Assembly: GCA_913043155.1 (NCBI GenBank)
Contig: CAJWLY010000007.1
Span: 1-22,777 of the forward strand
Reading direction: 5' to 3'
From: an uncultured Nitrospinaceae bacterium
Lineage (GTDB): Bacteria > Nitrospinota > Nitrospinia > Nitrospinales > VA-1
DNA: 22,777 nucleotides
How positions within the stretch are numbered: the stretch's first letter is position 1; the number at the start of each line of letters is the position of its first letter. A program made the translations under genes and the position numbers. The notes below the pieces were generated by a model. The model was not told the origin of the DNA, did not search any database, and was given only the letters and a program-made list of their open reading frames with translations. Below, piece after piece: positions 7,453 to 16,238 of the stretch.

Positions 7453-8175
7453 GTGGAACATTTACGCGCATCAAACCTAGCTAAGTCCTACCAAAACCGT
7501 CAGGTGGTCAAAGGTATCAGCATCGAAGTGAAACGCGGTGAAATCGTGGGCCTTTTAGGGCCTAACGGCGCGGGAAAGACAACAACCTTTTATATGATTG
7601 TGGGGCTGACCCGGCCTGACGAAGGACAGGTGCATCTTGGGGGAGACGATCTCACACACTGCCCCATGCATCAGCGGGCGAAAAAAGGCATCAGCTACCT
7701 GCCGCAGGAACCTTCCGTTTTCCGCAAACTAACGGTAGAAGAAAATATCGTCGCCGTTCTGGAGACGATGGGCCTTCCGAGCTTTGAAGGCAAAAAAAGA
7801 GCCCGGGCTTTGCTGAGGGAACTAAATATTCTGCATATTAAGAATGCACGGGCTTATTCCCTTTCAGGCGGTGAGCGACGCCGCGTTGAGATAAGTCGCG
7901 CACTGGCAACTTCACCGGAATTTATCCTTCTGGATGAACCCTTCGCCGGGATCGATCCTATCGCCGTTACGGATATTCAGTCGATCATTGCCCACCTGAA
8001 ACGGAAGAGAATCGGGGTACTGATTACCGATCACAACGTCAGGGAAACGTTGAGCATTACGGATAGGGCTTACATCATCAATGAAGGAGAGATAATTGCC
8101 GCGGGTCTGCCCACGCAGGTGACGCAGGACGAGAAGGTCAAGCAAATTTACCTAGGAGATCGATTCTCCCTTTAA
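7453..8175 (+). CDS. lptB: LPS export ABC transporter ATP-binding protein LptB
   Basis: Cytoplasmic ATPase that powers LPS extraction from the inner membrane with LptF and LptG. In 240 residues: Walker A GPNGAGKTT (36-44), Q-loop in YLPQEPSVFRKL, signature LSGGERRRVE (from 137), Walker B ILLDEPFAGIDP and the switch His in ITDHNVRETL. The LSGGERRR and FAGIDP forms are characteristic of LptB among ABC ATPases. The start is GTG 7453; an in-frame stop at 7438-7440 excludes a longer version, and no Shine-Dalgarno is visible. The partner permeases LptF and LptG are not in the window. rpoN follows after 24 bases. Confidence 0.96.
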   Translation: MEHLRASNLAKSYQNRQVVKGISIEVKRGEIVGLLGPNGAGKTTTFYMIVGLTRPDEGQVHLGGDDLTHCPMHQRAKKGISYLPQEPSVFRKLTVEENIVAVLETMGLPSFEGKKRARALLRELNILHIKNARAYSLSGGERRRVEISRALATSPEFILLDEPFAGIDPIAVTDIQSIIAHLKRKRIGVLITDHNVRETLSITDRAYIINEGEIIAAGLPTQVTQDEKVKQIYLGDRFSL

Positions 8176-8199
8176 GCAAAATAACTGGAAGGTGGCACT

Positions 8200-9642
8200 A
8201 TGGCAATAGGTATGAAGCTCAATGTCAATTTGAGGATGAGCCAGAAGCTGGTCATGACCCCGATGCTTCAGCAGGCCATCAAACTGTTGCCATTGACCCG
8301 CCTGGAACTAGCCCAGCAGGTGCGGCAGGAAATCATGGAAAATCCGGTCCTGGAGGAAACTCAAGAGGACGAAGAACTCATTGACGAGAAGGATAACAAG
8401 GAGGGTACTCAAACCGCCAAGCCCACGGAAAGTTTCGATGTTCCCCAGAAAGATGAGCCTACCCTAGACAGCCCGGATATAGATTGGGATACCTATTTCC
8501 AGGAAAATATAGACCGCGGAATGTCGGCAGAAAGCTACATCGAACGGCCTTCCATTGAAACCACCTACAAGAAGGACCCCTCCCTTTCAGACCATTTGCT
8601 GTGGCAGTTGAACTTGTCGGTAAACAATGACCGAGAAAAATTCATCGGCACCTGCATCATCGGAAATATACAGAGCGATGGGTACCTTCGCGCAGAGATC
8701 AGCGACCTGTGCGAGATCAGCCAGGGCAGTGAGGAGGAAGTTTCAAATATCCTCAAAATAATCCAGGAATTCGAACCCAACGGTGTTGGTGGCCGCTGCC
8801 TCAAGGAATGTCTGGCGATCCAAGCCCAGTCCGATCCGGACTGTTCCCCCCTAGTATTGAAATTGATCGAAAACCACTTGGAACGGCTTGAAGAAAGGTA
8901 TTTTGCCAGGCTTGCCTCCGACCTCAAGGTATCGATTGAAACGTTGATAGATGCGATTAAAAAAATCAGGGAGTTCAACCCAAAACCTGGCCTCAGTTTC
9001 AGTTCGGAGCGAGTAGATTATGTCGTGCCCGACATTGTTGTGGTCAAAACCGACGAAGGATACGATGTAGCTTTGAACGACGAAGGCATCCCCAAGCTTC
9101 GCATAAGCCCGTACTACCATAATCTTCTTAAAAGTGCCGCAGAGGGTAAGACCAAGGACTATCTAGAGAACAAATACCGGTCGGCTCTCTGGTTGATAAA
9201 AAGTATTGACCAGCGACGCCAAACAATTTACAAGGTAGGAAAAAGCATCGTTAAATTGCAGAAGGATTTTCTCAGTAGGGGGTTATCTTACCTCAAACCC
9301 ATGGTGTTGAAGGATGTGGCTGGGGATATTGAAATGCACGAATCGACGGTTAGCCGCATAACAACCAATAAATATATCGACACGCCGCAAGGCCTGTATG
9401 AACTCAAATTCTTTTTCCATAGCGGAATCAGGTCCTATACAGGAAACAGCATGTCCTCGATCCGTGTACAAAATATAATTAAAGACGTTGTTGCATCGGA
9501 AGACGAGAGAGCCCCCCTTACAGATGACCAAATGGTTCAGGTCCTAAAGGAAAAAAATGTGAAAATTGCCCGCAGAACCATCACAAAATACCGCAAAAAA
9601 CTAAACATTCCCTCGGCTGGAAAAAGGAAAAAATTATTTTAA
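8200..9642 (+). CDS. rpoN: RNA polymerase sigma-54 factor
   Basis: Directs RNA polymerase to -24/-12 promoters that need AAA+ activators. In 480 residues: a Gln/Leu-rich region I (SQKLVMTPMLQQAIKLLPL at about 14-32) that binds activator, an acidic region II (about 50-90), a core-binding region, a helix-turn-helix (DVAGDIEMHESTVSRI) and the RpoN box ARRTITKYRKKLNIPS (457-472) that reads the -24 element. All domains are present and length is normal. ATG 8200 has a good ribosome site (GGAAGGTGG). The position after lptB and before hpf and ptsN is the classic arrangement in proteobacteria. Confidence 0.98.
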   Translation: MAIGMKLNVNLRMSQKLVMTPMLQQAIKLLPLTRLELAQQVRQEIMENPVLEETQEDEELIDEKDNKEGTQTAKPTESFDVPQKDEPTLDSPDIDWDTYFQENIDRGMSAESYIERPSIETTYKKDPSLSDHLLWQLNLSVNNDREKFIGTCIIGNIQSDGYLRAEISDLCEISQGSEEEVSNILKIIQEFEPNGVGGRCLKECLAIQAQSDPDCSPLVLKLIENHLERLEERYFARLASDLKVSIETLIDAIKKIREFNPKPGLSFSSERVDYVVPDIVVVKTDEGYDVALNDEGIPKLRISPYYHNLLKSAAEGKTKDYLENKYRSALWLIKSIDQRRQTIYKVGKSIVKLQKDFLSRGLSYLKPMVLKDVAGDIEMHESTVSRITTNKYIDTPQGLYELKFFFHSGIRSYTGNSMSSIRVQNIIKDVVASEDERAPLTDDQMVQVLKEKNVKIARRTITKYRKKLNIPSAGKRKKLF

Positions 9643-9688
9643 ACCATTCCCGTTGGACTTGAAGTGCAGGGATTTGATCTAGTTCGGA

Positions 9689-9704
9689 GCCCGGCATCTC
9701 GGGC
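9689..9704 (+). other. GC hairpin between rpoN and hpf
   Basis: GCCCG (9689-9693) and CGGGC (9700-9704) form a 5-bp stem with a 6-base loop, 35 bases before the hpf start. No T run follows, so attenuation or an RNA-end role is only a guess. Confidence 0.3.
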
Positions 9705-9738
9705 AACGAGTTATTATTGGGGGTTCAGGAGACTTTTT

Positions 9739-10068
9739 ATGAAATTGACGGTAACGGGAAGAAATTTAGAAATCACGGAAGCCATCAAGAGCCATCTAGA
9801 AAACAAAATGAAAACGACGATCCAGGAACTGGGCGAGAAAGCGAGCGTTCACGTCGCACTTCAGGTCGAAAAACACCGGCGCCTTGCCGAAATTACTGTC
9901 CAAGCCAAAGGATTCACTGCCCATACCAAAGAAGAAACCAAGGACCTCTATTCCGCTATGGATAATGCCTTAAACAAGGTAGAGCAACAGTTAAGAAAAC
10001 ACAATGAGCGGGCCAAGGACCTGAGGATCAAGCAGGGAACTGAAGAAAAAAACAGGCTCACTGATTGA
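9739..10068 (+). CDS. hpf: Ribosome hibernation promoting factor, short type
   Basis: Binds the 30S decoding region during slow growth and promotes inactive ribosomes. From ATG 9739 the protein has 109 residues. It starts MKLTVTGRNLEITEAIKSHL and has the alpha/beta fold pattern of the family, with HVALQVEKHRRLAEITVQAKG in the centre and KDLYSAMDNALNKVEQQLRKH as the last helix. There is no long C-terminal domain, so it is the short form. I chose ATG 9739 because AGGAGA (9727-9732) sits at the right distance and the protein then begins as the family does. A GTG at 9664 would add 25 unrelated residues. Confidence 0.95.
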   Translation: MKLTVTGRNLEITEAIKSHLENKMKTTIQELGEKASVHVALQVEKHRRLAEITVQAKGFTAHTKEETKDLYSAMDNALNKVEQQLRKHNERAKDLRIKQGTEEKNRLTD

Positions 10069-10113
10069 ATTGATATCCTTTCGCAAAGGAACCTTATAGA
10101 ATTCGCTTGACTC

Positions 10114-10578
10114 ATGAAAATCACTGATATTCTAACAAAAGATTTAGTCATCGCCGATTTCTCTGGAACTGATAAGGAAAGCGTGCTCGTGGAATTCACC
10201 GAATTTTTGGAACAAAAAGGCGCTATCAAAAACAAGGAGACCTTGTTGTCCGCCTTGATCGAGCGCGAAAAGCTCGGTAGCACTGGGATTGGAGAAAATG
10301 TCGCCATACCTCATGCAAAACTGGACGAAATCGATCATATGATCACTTTGTTTGGTCGGTCCGTAAAGGGCGTAGAATTCGAATCACTGGACAAGAAACC
10401 AGTTCATTTCGTTTGCCTCGTGATCGCGCCCTCAAATTCCACCGGACAGCATCTGAAGGCATTGGCTCGTATTTCCAGAATTTTGAAAAGCTCCGCTCTA
10501 CGCGAATCTCTACAAAACGCAAAGGATGTGGATGAAATCTATTCGACCCTTGTCGATGAAGACTCCAAGTTTATTTGA
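10114..10578 (+). CDS. ptsN: Nitrogen PTS enzyme IIA
   Basis: Terminal phosphoacceptor of the regulatory nitrogen PTS, which senses the PEP and nitrogen state and modulates potassium uptake and other targets. The 154-residue protein has the EIIA fold, with the phosphorylated His at H67 in GIGENVAIPHAK and the conserved REKLGSTGIG stretch before it. The C-terminal helix contains HLKALARISRIL, also typical. It starts 45 bases after hpf and is followed after 84 bases by ptsI. No permease domain is fused, which supports the regulatory over the fructose-type assignment. Confidence 0.93.
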   Translation: MKITDILTKDLVIADFSGTDKESVLVEFTEFLEQKGAIKNKETLLSALIEREKLGSTGIGENVAIPHAKLDEIDHMITLFGRSVKGVEFESLDKKPVHFVCLVIAPSNSTGQHLKALARISRILKSSALRESLQNAKDVDEIYSTLVDEDSKFI

Positions 10579-10662
10579 TCAAAAAAGAAGAGCCTGTTCC
10601 CCCGTTACATTTTCGATCTCGTCCCCGCAAAACACAAGCTCTCCTGAAAGGTATTTTTTAGC

Positions 10663-12441
10663 ATGTACAAAGGAATAGCAATATCAAAAGGCATTGCCAT
10701 AGGCCAAGCCTACATCTTGGACCGAACCAAATTCTGCATCCTCCAGCAAAAGTTAAATCCGGACACGGTGGAAGCAGAGGTCAACCGTTTTCGCAGCGCT
10801 ATTGAAAAAACTAAGCTCCAGATGCAGGAAACCAAAAAAAGAACCACCGAGGTAGCGGACAAGTACGCCATCATTCTGGATACTTACACCCTGCTGCTTG
10901 AAGATGATATTCTGGTAAACGACACTATCGAAAAAATCCGCAATGAGCGTATGAATGCCGAGTGGGCGGTCACGGAAACGCTCGAGAAATTCACCCACCT
11001 CTTCAACAACATCAATGACGAATACCTTAAAGGGAAGAAAGATGACCTCGAACTGGTCGTCCACGGAATCATCCGTAACCTGATTGGCCACAGCCAGGAA
11101 TCCCTCTCGGAAATCCAGAAACCGGTAGTTCTCATCACACATACACTGAGCCCTTCGGACACGCTTCTCATTCCTCGAAATCTCGTTTTGGGGCTGGCGA
11201 CGGAAGCGGGCGGTAAAACGTCGCACGTCGGTATATTCGCTTCTGCCTTGGGAATTCCCGGCGTGGTGGGTGTCAAGGGTCTGTCGTCACAGGTCAATAG
11301 CGGAGACCCTGTCGTCATCGATGGAATTGACGGACACGTCATTGTCAATCCGTCCAAGAAACTCCTGGAGCACTATGAGAGCAAGCGAACCAGTTACAAA
11401 ATTTATGAAGAGAAGCTCTTGGATAATATCGACCGCCCCGCAGAAACAGTGGACGGGTTCCAGGTGCGGCTACTTGCTAACATTGAATCGGCACATGAGA
11501 TCAAGACGCTTCGAAAGTTCGGCGCGGAAGGGGTCGGGCTATATCGGACTGAATTTCTGTATATGAGCTCGCAGAATATTCCGAGCGAAGGAGAACTGTA
11601 TGAAAATTTTAAGAAAATCGCTCAGGAACTGGCCCCGCTCCCGGTGGTAATTCGAACTCTGGACATTGGGATGGATAAGCAGCTCCACATGTTTAGCCAG
11701 GATGATGAGGATAATCCAGCACTTGGTCTTCGTGGTATCCGGATGTCACTCGCCTACCCCGATCAATTCATCGTTCAACTAAAAGCTATTCTCAAGGCAA
11801 GCCTTTATGGAGATGTAAAAATTCTCTACCCCATGGTTTGCGATGTTGCGGAGGTGGTTCAGGCCAACGAAACCCTTGAAAAAATTAAAGAAGAATTCCG
11901 TTTGGAACAAATCCCATTTAATGAAGATATCGAAGTTGGCGCAATGATCGAGACACCCTCCTCAGCAATTTGCGCCGACCTGCTATTGAAAGAGGTCGAT
12001 TTCATCAGCATCGGCACCAATGATCTGATCCAGTACCTACTCGCCGTAGACCGAATCAACGAGAACGTGGCTCACTTATATAAGCCCTTTCATCCGGCGG
12101 TACTGAAGACATTGAAACGCGTTTTCGAAGCCGCCAAAGCCGCCGGAAAAAAAGTTTCGATTTGCGGCGAATTGGGGGGCGATCCCATGGCCACGCTCTT
12201 CCTGCTGGGCCTTGGAAACTTGACCGACCTGAGCATGGACCCGCACTCAATCCCAAAGGTAAAAAAGATTATCTGCCAATCCAGCATGGAGGAGGCAAAA
12301 CAAATCGCCGATCACGTTTTAAGTCTGGGTTCAGCGGATGAGATCAATAACTTCCTGGGGGAGGAAATGTGGAAGAGATTTCCCTCCGATTTCACCCGGG
12401 ATGCCAAGTTTGCAGAAAATATAATTTCTGAAAACGAATAA
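10663..12441 (+). CDS. ptsI: Phosphoenolpyruvate-protein phosphotransferase (enzyme I)
   Basis: First enzyme of the phosphotransferase system: takes phosphate from PEP and passes it to HPr in the cytoplasm. In 592 residues: N-terminal helical HPr-binding domain, active His at H188 in GGKTSHVGIFASALGIP, a TIM-barrel PEP-binding domain with GVGLYRTEFLYM, and the C-terminal active Cys at C501 in SICGELGGDP. There is no N-terminal GAF domain, so it is a PtsI rather than a PtsP form. The TSHVGI core differs a little from the usual TSHTAI. HPr is not encoded next to it. GAAAGG lies upstream of ATG 10663 at a workable distance. Confidence 0.95.
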   Translation: MYKGIAISKGIAIGQAYILDRTKFCILQQKLNPDTVEAEVNRFRSAIEKTKLQMQETKKRTTEVADKYAIILDTYTLLLEDDILVNDTIEKIRNERMNAEWAVTETLEKFTHLFNNINDEYLKGKKDDLELVVHGIIRNLIGHSQESLSEIQKPVVLITHTLSPSDTLLIPRNLVLGLATEAGGKTSHVGIFASALGIPGVVGVKGLSSQVNSGDPVVIDGIDGHVIVNPSKKLLEHYESKRTSYKIYEEKLLDNIDRPAETVDGFQVRLLANIESAHEIKTLRKFGAEGVGLYRTEFLYMSSQNIPSEGELYENFKKIAQELAPLPVVIRTLDIGMDKQLHMFSQDDEDNPALGLRGIRMSLAYPDQFIVQLKAILKASLYGDVKILYPMVCDVAEVVQANETLEKIKEEFRLEQIPFNEDIEVGAMIETPSSAICADLLLKEVDFISIGTNDLIQYLLAVDRINENVAHLYKPFHPAVLKTLKRVFEAAKAAGKKVSICGELGGDPMATLFLLGLGNLTDLSMDPHSIPKVKKIICQSSMEEAKQIADHVLSLGSADEINNFLGEEMWKRFPSDFTRDAKFAENIISENE

Positions 12442-12498
12442 TAAACTTTTCATTACTCATAGCAAAACCTAGAATTATTTTCCTGAAAAGAGGAGCTC

Positions 12499-13662
12499 AT
12501 GAAGAAAAAATCGTTTTTGTTTACATCCGAATCCGTTTCCGAAGGACATCCTGATAAAATTGCCGATCAAATCTCCGATGCAATACTCGACCACATCCTC
12601 GAAAAAGATCCCAAAGCCAGAGTCGCCTGCGAAACCATGGTCACTACCGGATTCGCTGTCGTCGCGGGAGAAGTCACGACTAAGTGCTATATAGAAGTTC
12701 CCAAGGTGGTGCGAAACACGATCAAAAACATCGGATACTCCCATTCTGAGATGGGATTCGATTTCGAAACCTGTGGAGTGCTGGTATCCTTCGATGAACA
12801 ATCAGGAGACATTGCGCGTGGAGTAGATGAAGCCAGCAAAAAAGAGCAAGGCGCAGGTGATCAGGGCATGATGTTCGGCTACGCCACTAAGGAAACTCCA
12901 GAGTTGATGCCGATGCCCATCATGTACTCACACAAACTAGTTAAAAGGCTTGCCCAATTGCGTAAAAAAGGCCACCTCCCCTACCTGCGCCCCGACAGCA
13001 AGTCCCAGGTTTCGGTGCGTTACGAAAACGACAGACCCGTGGGAATTGAAACGGTTGTCATCTCTACTCAGCACAACCCAGGGATTTCAAACAAAAAAAT
13101 GCGGGCGGAAATAACCGAACAGGTCATCAATAAAGTCATCCCCGAGAAACTCCGCCCTAAGAAAATGAAAATTCACATCAATCCAACCGGTAAATTCGTA
13201 GTTGGAGGACCCCGCGGTGATTGTGGTTTGACCGGACGTAAAATTATTGTCGATACCTACGGGGGTTTCTCCCGGCACGGCGGAGGGGCGTTTTCTGGAA
13301 AGGATCCATCCAAGGTTGATCGTTCCGCCGCCTACATGGCTCGTTACATTGCAAAAAATCTCGTCGCAGCTGGCACCACTGACCGCTGCGAGGTTCAGTT
13401 GGCCTATGCCATTGGCGTGGCTGACCCGGTTTCCATTTTCGTGGAAACCTTCGACACCCACAAAATTAACCCGGATCTTTTTGAAGACCTGATCCGCGGA
13501 CACTTCAATCTGAAACCAGCAGGAATCATCAAAACTCTCGATCTCCTCAAACCCCGGTACACACCAACCGCCGCTTACGGTCATTTTGGAAGAAACGAGG
13601 CAAGCTTCACTTGGGAACGCACGGACAAGGCCAAAGCCTTAAAAAAGGATGCCGGACTCTGA
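12499..13662 (+). CDS. metK: S-adenosylmethionine synthetase
   Basis: Makes S-adenosylmethionine from methionine and ATP in the cytoplasm. In 387 residues: FTSESVSEGHPDKIADQISD near the N-terminus (ATP and Mg binding), GAGDQGMMFGYA, then GGPRGDCGLTGRKI and GGGAFSGKDPSKVDRSAAY, the latter containing the P-loop-like and active-site residues. Length matches the family. ATG 12499 has a clear ribosome site (GAGGAG). The 57-base gap after ptsI is too short for a SAM riboswitch and none is visible. Confidence 0.98.
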   Translation: MKKKSFLFTSESVSEGHPDKIADQISDAILDHILEKDPKARVACETMVTTGFAVVAGEVTTKCYIEVPKVVRNTIKNIGYSHSEMGFDFETCGVLVSFDEQSGDIARGVDEASKKEQGAGDQGMMFGYATKETPELMPMPIMYSHKLVKRLAQLRKKGHLPYLRPDSKSQVSVRYENDRPVGIETVVISTQHNPGISNKKMRAEITEQVINKVIPEKLRPKKMKIHINPTGKFVVGGPRGDCGLTGRKIIVDTYGGFSRHGGGAFSGKDPSKVDRSAAYMARYIAKNLVAAGTTDRCEVQLAYAIGVADPVSIFVETFDTHKINPDLFEDLIRGHFNLKPAGIIKTLDLLKPRYTPTAAYGHFGRNEASFTWERTDKAKALKKDAGL

Positions 13663-13681
13663 TGACCTGAGTTCCTAAACT

Positions 13682-14725
13682 ATGGTGGCAGAAAAAATCC
13701 GCATAGGGATCATTGGCGCAGGCCAGAACACCCGCAAGACACACATTCCAAAACTCCAAGCCATACCCGGCGTGGAGGTCGTAGAAGTCGCCAATAGATC
13801 GACCACCTCGAGTCAAAAAGTCGCCGAAGAATTCGGCATCCGGCAGATTCGGTCCAATTGGAAGGAGGTGGCAACATCCGATGCGGTCGATGCCGTTGTG
13901 ATCGGCACCTGGCCCTATCTCCACTGCGAAGCTTCCTGCACCGCGCTTGAGGCCGGAAAACACGTCCTGTGTGAAGCACGGATGGCCATGAATGCAGACG
14001 AAGCCGGTCGCATGCTGGAATCATCCCGTTCACATCCCGACCTTGTAACTCAACTGGTCCCGGCTCCATTTACTCTTCGAGTTGACCAGACCATTCGCTC
14101 CTGCATTGCTGACGGACAACTCGGCGATGTGCTCCACTTCCAGGCTGAATACCAGTCCGCCTCACTTTCAAGCCTTGGCGGCACGCTTCACTGGCGGCGC
14201 AACAAAAAATACAGTGGCGAAAATGCGATGGTACTGGGCATCCTGTATGAATCACTTCGCCGCTGGTTGCCACCGGCCGAACGGGTTAGCGCAATCGGAT
14301 ATGTGTTCAACAATCGAGCCATCGACCCGGATACGGGAAAGCCGGTGGCTGTCGAGATCCCCGATTATCTGTCGGTGCAAATGCGACTGAACGGAGGAAT
14401 ATACGGTTCGTTTCTCATCAGCGAAACGGGTCTTCATACCGGTTCGCCAACTGTAAAAATTTTCGGTACAGAAGGCACTCTGCAGATTGAATTTGTTCCC
14501 GATGGAAAGTTATGGTACGGCTCAAAAACAAACGGGGAACTTAAGGAACTGAAAATCGATCCTAAGGAAACCGGCCGCTGGCGAGTTGAGGAGGAGTTCA
14601 TTAACGCGATCCGTGGGGAAGCAAAAGTGCGGCTGACAACCTTCGAAACGGGTGTCGAATACATGCGCTTCACCCAAGCCGTGATGGGAAGCTATCGCGC
14701 TGAAGGTGAACCTAGAAAGACATAA
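13682..14725 (+). CDS. Gfo/Idh/MocA-family oxidoreductase
   Basis: The 347-residue protein has an N-terminal Rossmann domain with the dinucleotide motif GIIGAGQNTRKTH (from residue 9), DAVVIGTW and GKHVLCE. It is followed by the alpha/beta C-terminal domain with ETGLHTGSPTVKIFGTEGTL. Family members oxidise or reduce sugars and related compounds with NAD(P); substrate cannot be read from sequence. The usual E-K-P motif is E98-A99-R100 here (CEARMAMN), so the catalytic lysine is missing at that place. It starts 19 bases after metK and may be co-transcribed with it. No U-rich hairpin was found after its stop, although a run of nine to ten T occurs near 14818-14827. Confidence 0.85.
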   Translation: MVAEKIRIGIIGAGQNTRKTHIPKLQAIPGVEVVEVANRSTTSSQKVAEEFGIRQIRSNWKEVATSDAVDAVVIGTWPYLHCEASCTALEAGKHVLCEARMAMNADEAGRMLESSRSHPDLVTQLVPAPFTLRVDQTIRSCIADGQLGDVLHFQAEYQSASLSSLGGTLHWRRNKKYSGENAMVLGILYESLRRWLPPAERVSAIGYVFNNRAIDPDTGKPVAVEIPDYLSVQMRLNGGIYGSFLISETGLHTGSPTVKIFGTEGTLQIEFVPDGKLWYGSKTNGELKELKIDPKETGRWRVEEEFINAIRGEAKVRLTTFETGVEYMRFTQAVMGSYRAEGEPRKT

Positions 14726-14896
14726 AGCACCCGGTACCGCATACCCGAGCCTATCCGCCAGGCCCCTATTCTAGTTAACAGACTGCGTAAAGCGTATTTA
14801 AAATCTAATTAAACCTTGTTTTTTTTTGGCTAAAAAAGATCAATAAGTATTTAAAAAGTCGTGCTCCACATTATATTGATTTTTTATTTTAATCTT

Positions 14897-16078
14897 TCAA
14901 CCATTTATTATAAATTTGGTTGCAAGAGCTAGCATCAACCCCATACTCACAACATCAGTTCCGGTTGTAAGAAAAATACTAGATGCCGCAGCCGGGTCGG
15001 CTCCGAGTTTTTTAAGGGTGACAGGAACAAATGCTCCCATTAATCCACTTACAATACAACTTGTTGTCATAGCCGTTAATATTATTAATGATAGTGCGAT
15101 AGCGTGTGGATTATCTTGTTGAACCGCGAGAATGTACATTACTACGGCACAAATGGCCCCTGTTACGAAACCGTGAATTAATCCAAGTATTGCCTCCTTT
15201 ACGAGTTGCTTCATAACTTTTGTACCAATATCACCCAAGGTCATTTCTCTGATAAGTACTGCCAGTGCCTGTGCACCCGTATTTCCCGATTGACCCGCAA
15301 GAATCGGCAAGAACATGGCAAGTAAAACAATTTGGTCAATAGTTTCTTGGTATATTCCAACTACTGCTCCAGCAACAAAAGCTGTGGCAAGATTAACAAG
15401 CAACCAGGGCCCCCGTAATTTCATCCCTTTTACCCAAGACGAATCAAGACCCTCTTCTGCGGATACGCCGACCATTAAACCACTTTGAGCACTTAGCACC
15501 AATGCATGCGCATCGTTAACATGGCTTCCTCTAATGGTACCGATTAATACGCCTTCAGAGTCGACAACGGGAAACTCTGGAATTTGTTTACCCGCTATAG
15601 CCATAAAAGTATCTAGAACATCATCCTCGGCAGATAAACAAATCGGATTTTTAAAACAAATATCTTTTAAAAGTTCGTTTGGCTCATGGTAAAAAACGTC
15701 TCTAAAAACCAAGACGCCCTTAACTTTTTTATTGCTATCAACAATCATCCCATATGTAAAAAGAACCTTTTTAGGGATTTTTTTCATTTCAGTTATTGCT
15801 TCTTCAATGGTTTGGTCTTCATTCAATACAAGGGGAGCGGGTTGCATTAATTCACCTACAGTATCTTTTTTATGCTTTAGACCCATTTCCCATTGCTCTG
15901 AAATGTCATCAGGGCAAGCTTCTAAATAGCTTTGTAAGAAGTCCTGTTCGAAATTTCGTAAAAATCCTAATGCTTGAGCTTTTGGGATCGACATAAAAAA
16001 CTTGGTGAGTTGATCAGGCGAAAAAACACTCAAATCTTCAAACTTGTGATAATTATCCTTGGTGAGTTCCATGTTCAT
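14897..16078 (-). CDS. mgtE: MgtE-family magnesium transporter
   Basis: Inner-membrane Mg2+ channel/transporter. From ATG 16078 it has 393 residues: a short N-domain (about 1-75), two CBS domains (about 80-205) that sense Mg2+, and a C-terminal membrane part with about five helices. The pore block FLPILAGQSGNTGAQALAV and the last-helix block DPAAASSIFLTTGTDVVSM match the family, including the conserved TT-x-x-D. ATG 16078 is preferred because AGGGGGAT stands just upstream; the longer frame would need a TTG at 16108. Total length is below the usual 450 because the N-domain is short. The gene and its flanks look more AT-rich than the neighbours. Mg2+ versus Co2+ preference cannot be decided. 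Confidence 0.9.
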   Translation of the reverse strand: MNMELTKDNYHKFEDLSVFSPDQLTKFFMSIPKAQALGFLRNFEQDFLQSYLEACPDDISEQWEMGLKHKKDTVGELMQPAPLVLNEDQTIEEAITEMKKIPKKVLFTYGMIVDSNKKVKGVLVFRDVFYHEPNELLKDICFKNPICLSAEDDVLDTFMAIAGKQIPEFPVVDSEGVLIGTIRGSHVNDAHALVLSAQSGLMVGVSAEEGLDSSWVKGMKLRGPWLLVNLATAFVAGAVVGIYQETIDQIVLLAMFLPILAGQSGNTGAQALAVLIREMTLGDIGTKVMKQLVKEAILGLIHGFVTGAICAVVMYILAVQQDNPHAIALSLIILTAMTTSCIVSGLMGAFVPVTLKKLGADPAAASSIFLTTGTDVVSMGLMLALATKFIING

Positions 16079-16146
16079 GCCAATCCCCCTTTTGTAATCA
16101 AACCACAATTTTAATAACAGACTATCAATGAGTATTAAAGCTGAAG

Positions 16147-16169
16147 ACTTAATGATCTAAAGTCTTTAT
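16147..16169 (-). other. Inverted repeat upstream of mgtE
   Basis: AAGACTT and AAGTCTT form a 7-bp stem around a 9-base loop in the 160-base gap upstream of mgtE. It could be part of the mgtE leader or an operator. It does not resemble the Mg2+-sensing M-box layout. Confidence 0.3.
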
Positions 16170-16176
16170 CAAAGCT

Positions 16177-16211
16177 AAAAAATCGACCCGAGATTGAAGT
16201 ATGATACGGGT
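16177..16211 (-). terminator. Probable terminator of the TpsA gene
   Basis: On the minus strand ACCCG (16207-16211) pairs with CGGGT (16186-16190) around a 16-base loop, followed shortly by six U (A-run 16177-16182). It lies 28 bases past the TpsA stop. The stem is only 5 bp, so confidence is moderate. Confidence 0.45.
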
Positions 16212-16238
16212 AACCAGAGAAAAGCATTTACAATCCCA

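Noticed and set aside
9664..9738. N-terminal extension of hpf from GTG 9664
   Set aside because: The added 25 residues are unlike the family, while ATG 9739 has a good ribosome site.
16079..16108. Longer mgtE start at 16108
   Set aside because: It would be TTG without a ribosome site; ATG 16078 has AGGGGGAT directly upstream.
16079..16238. Mg2+ riboswitch (M-box) upstream of mgtE
   Set aside because: The region is short and lacks the M-box layout; only a simple 7-bp hairpin and the TpsA terminator are visible.
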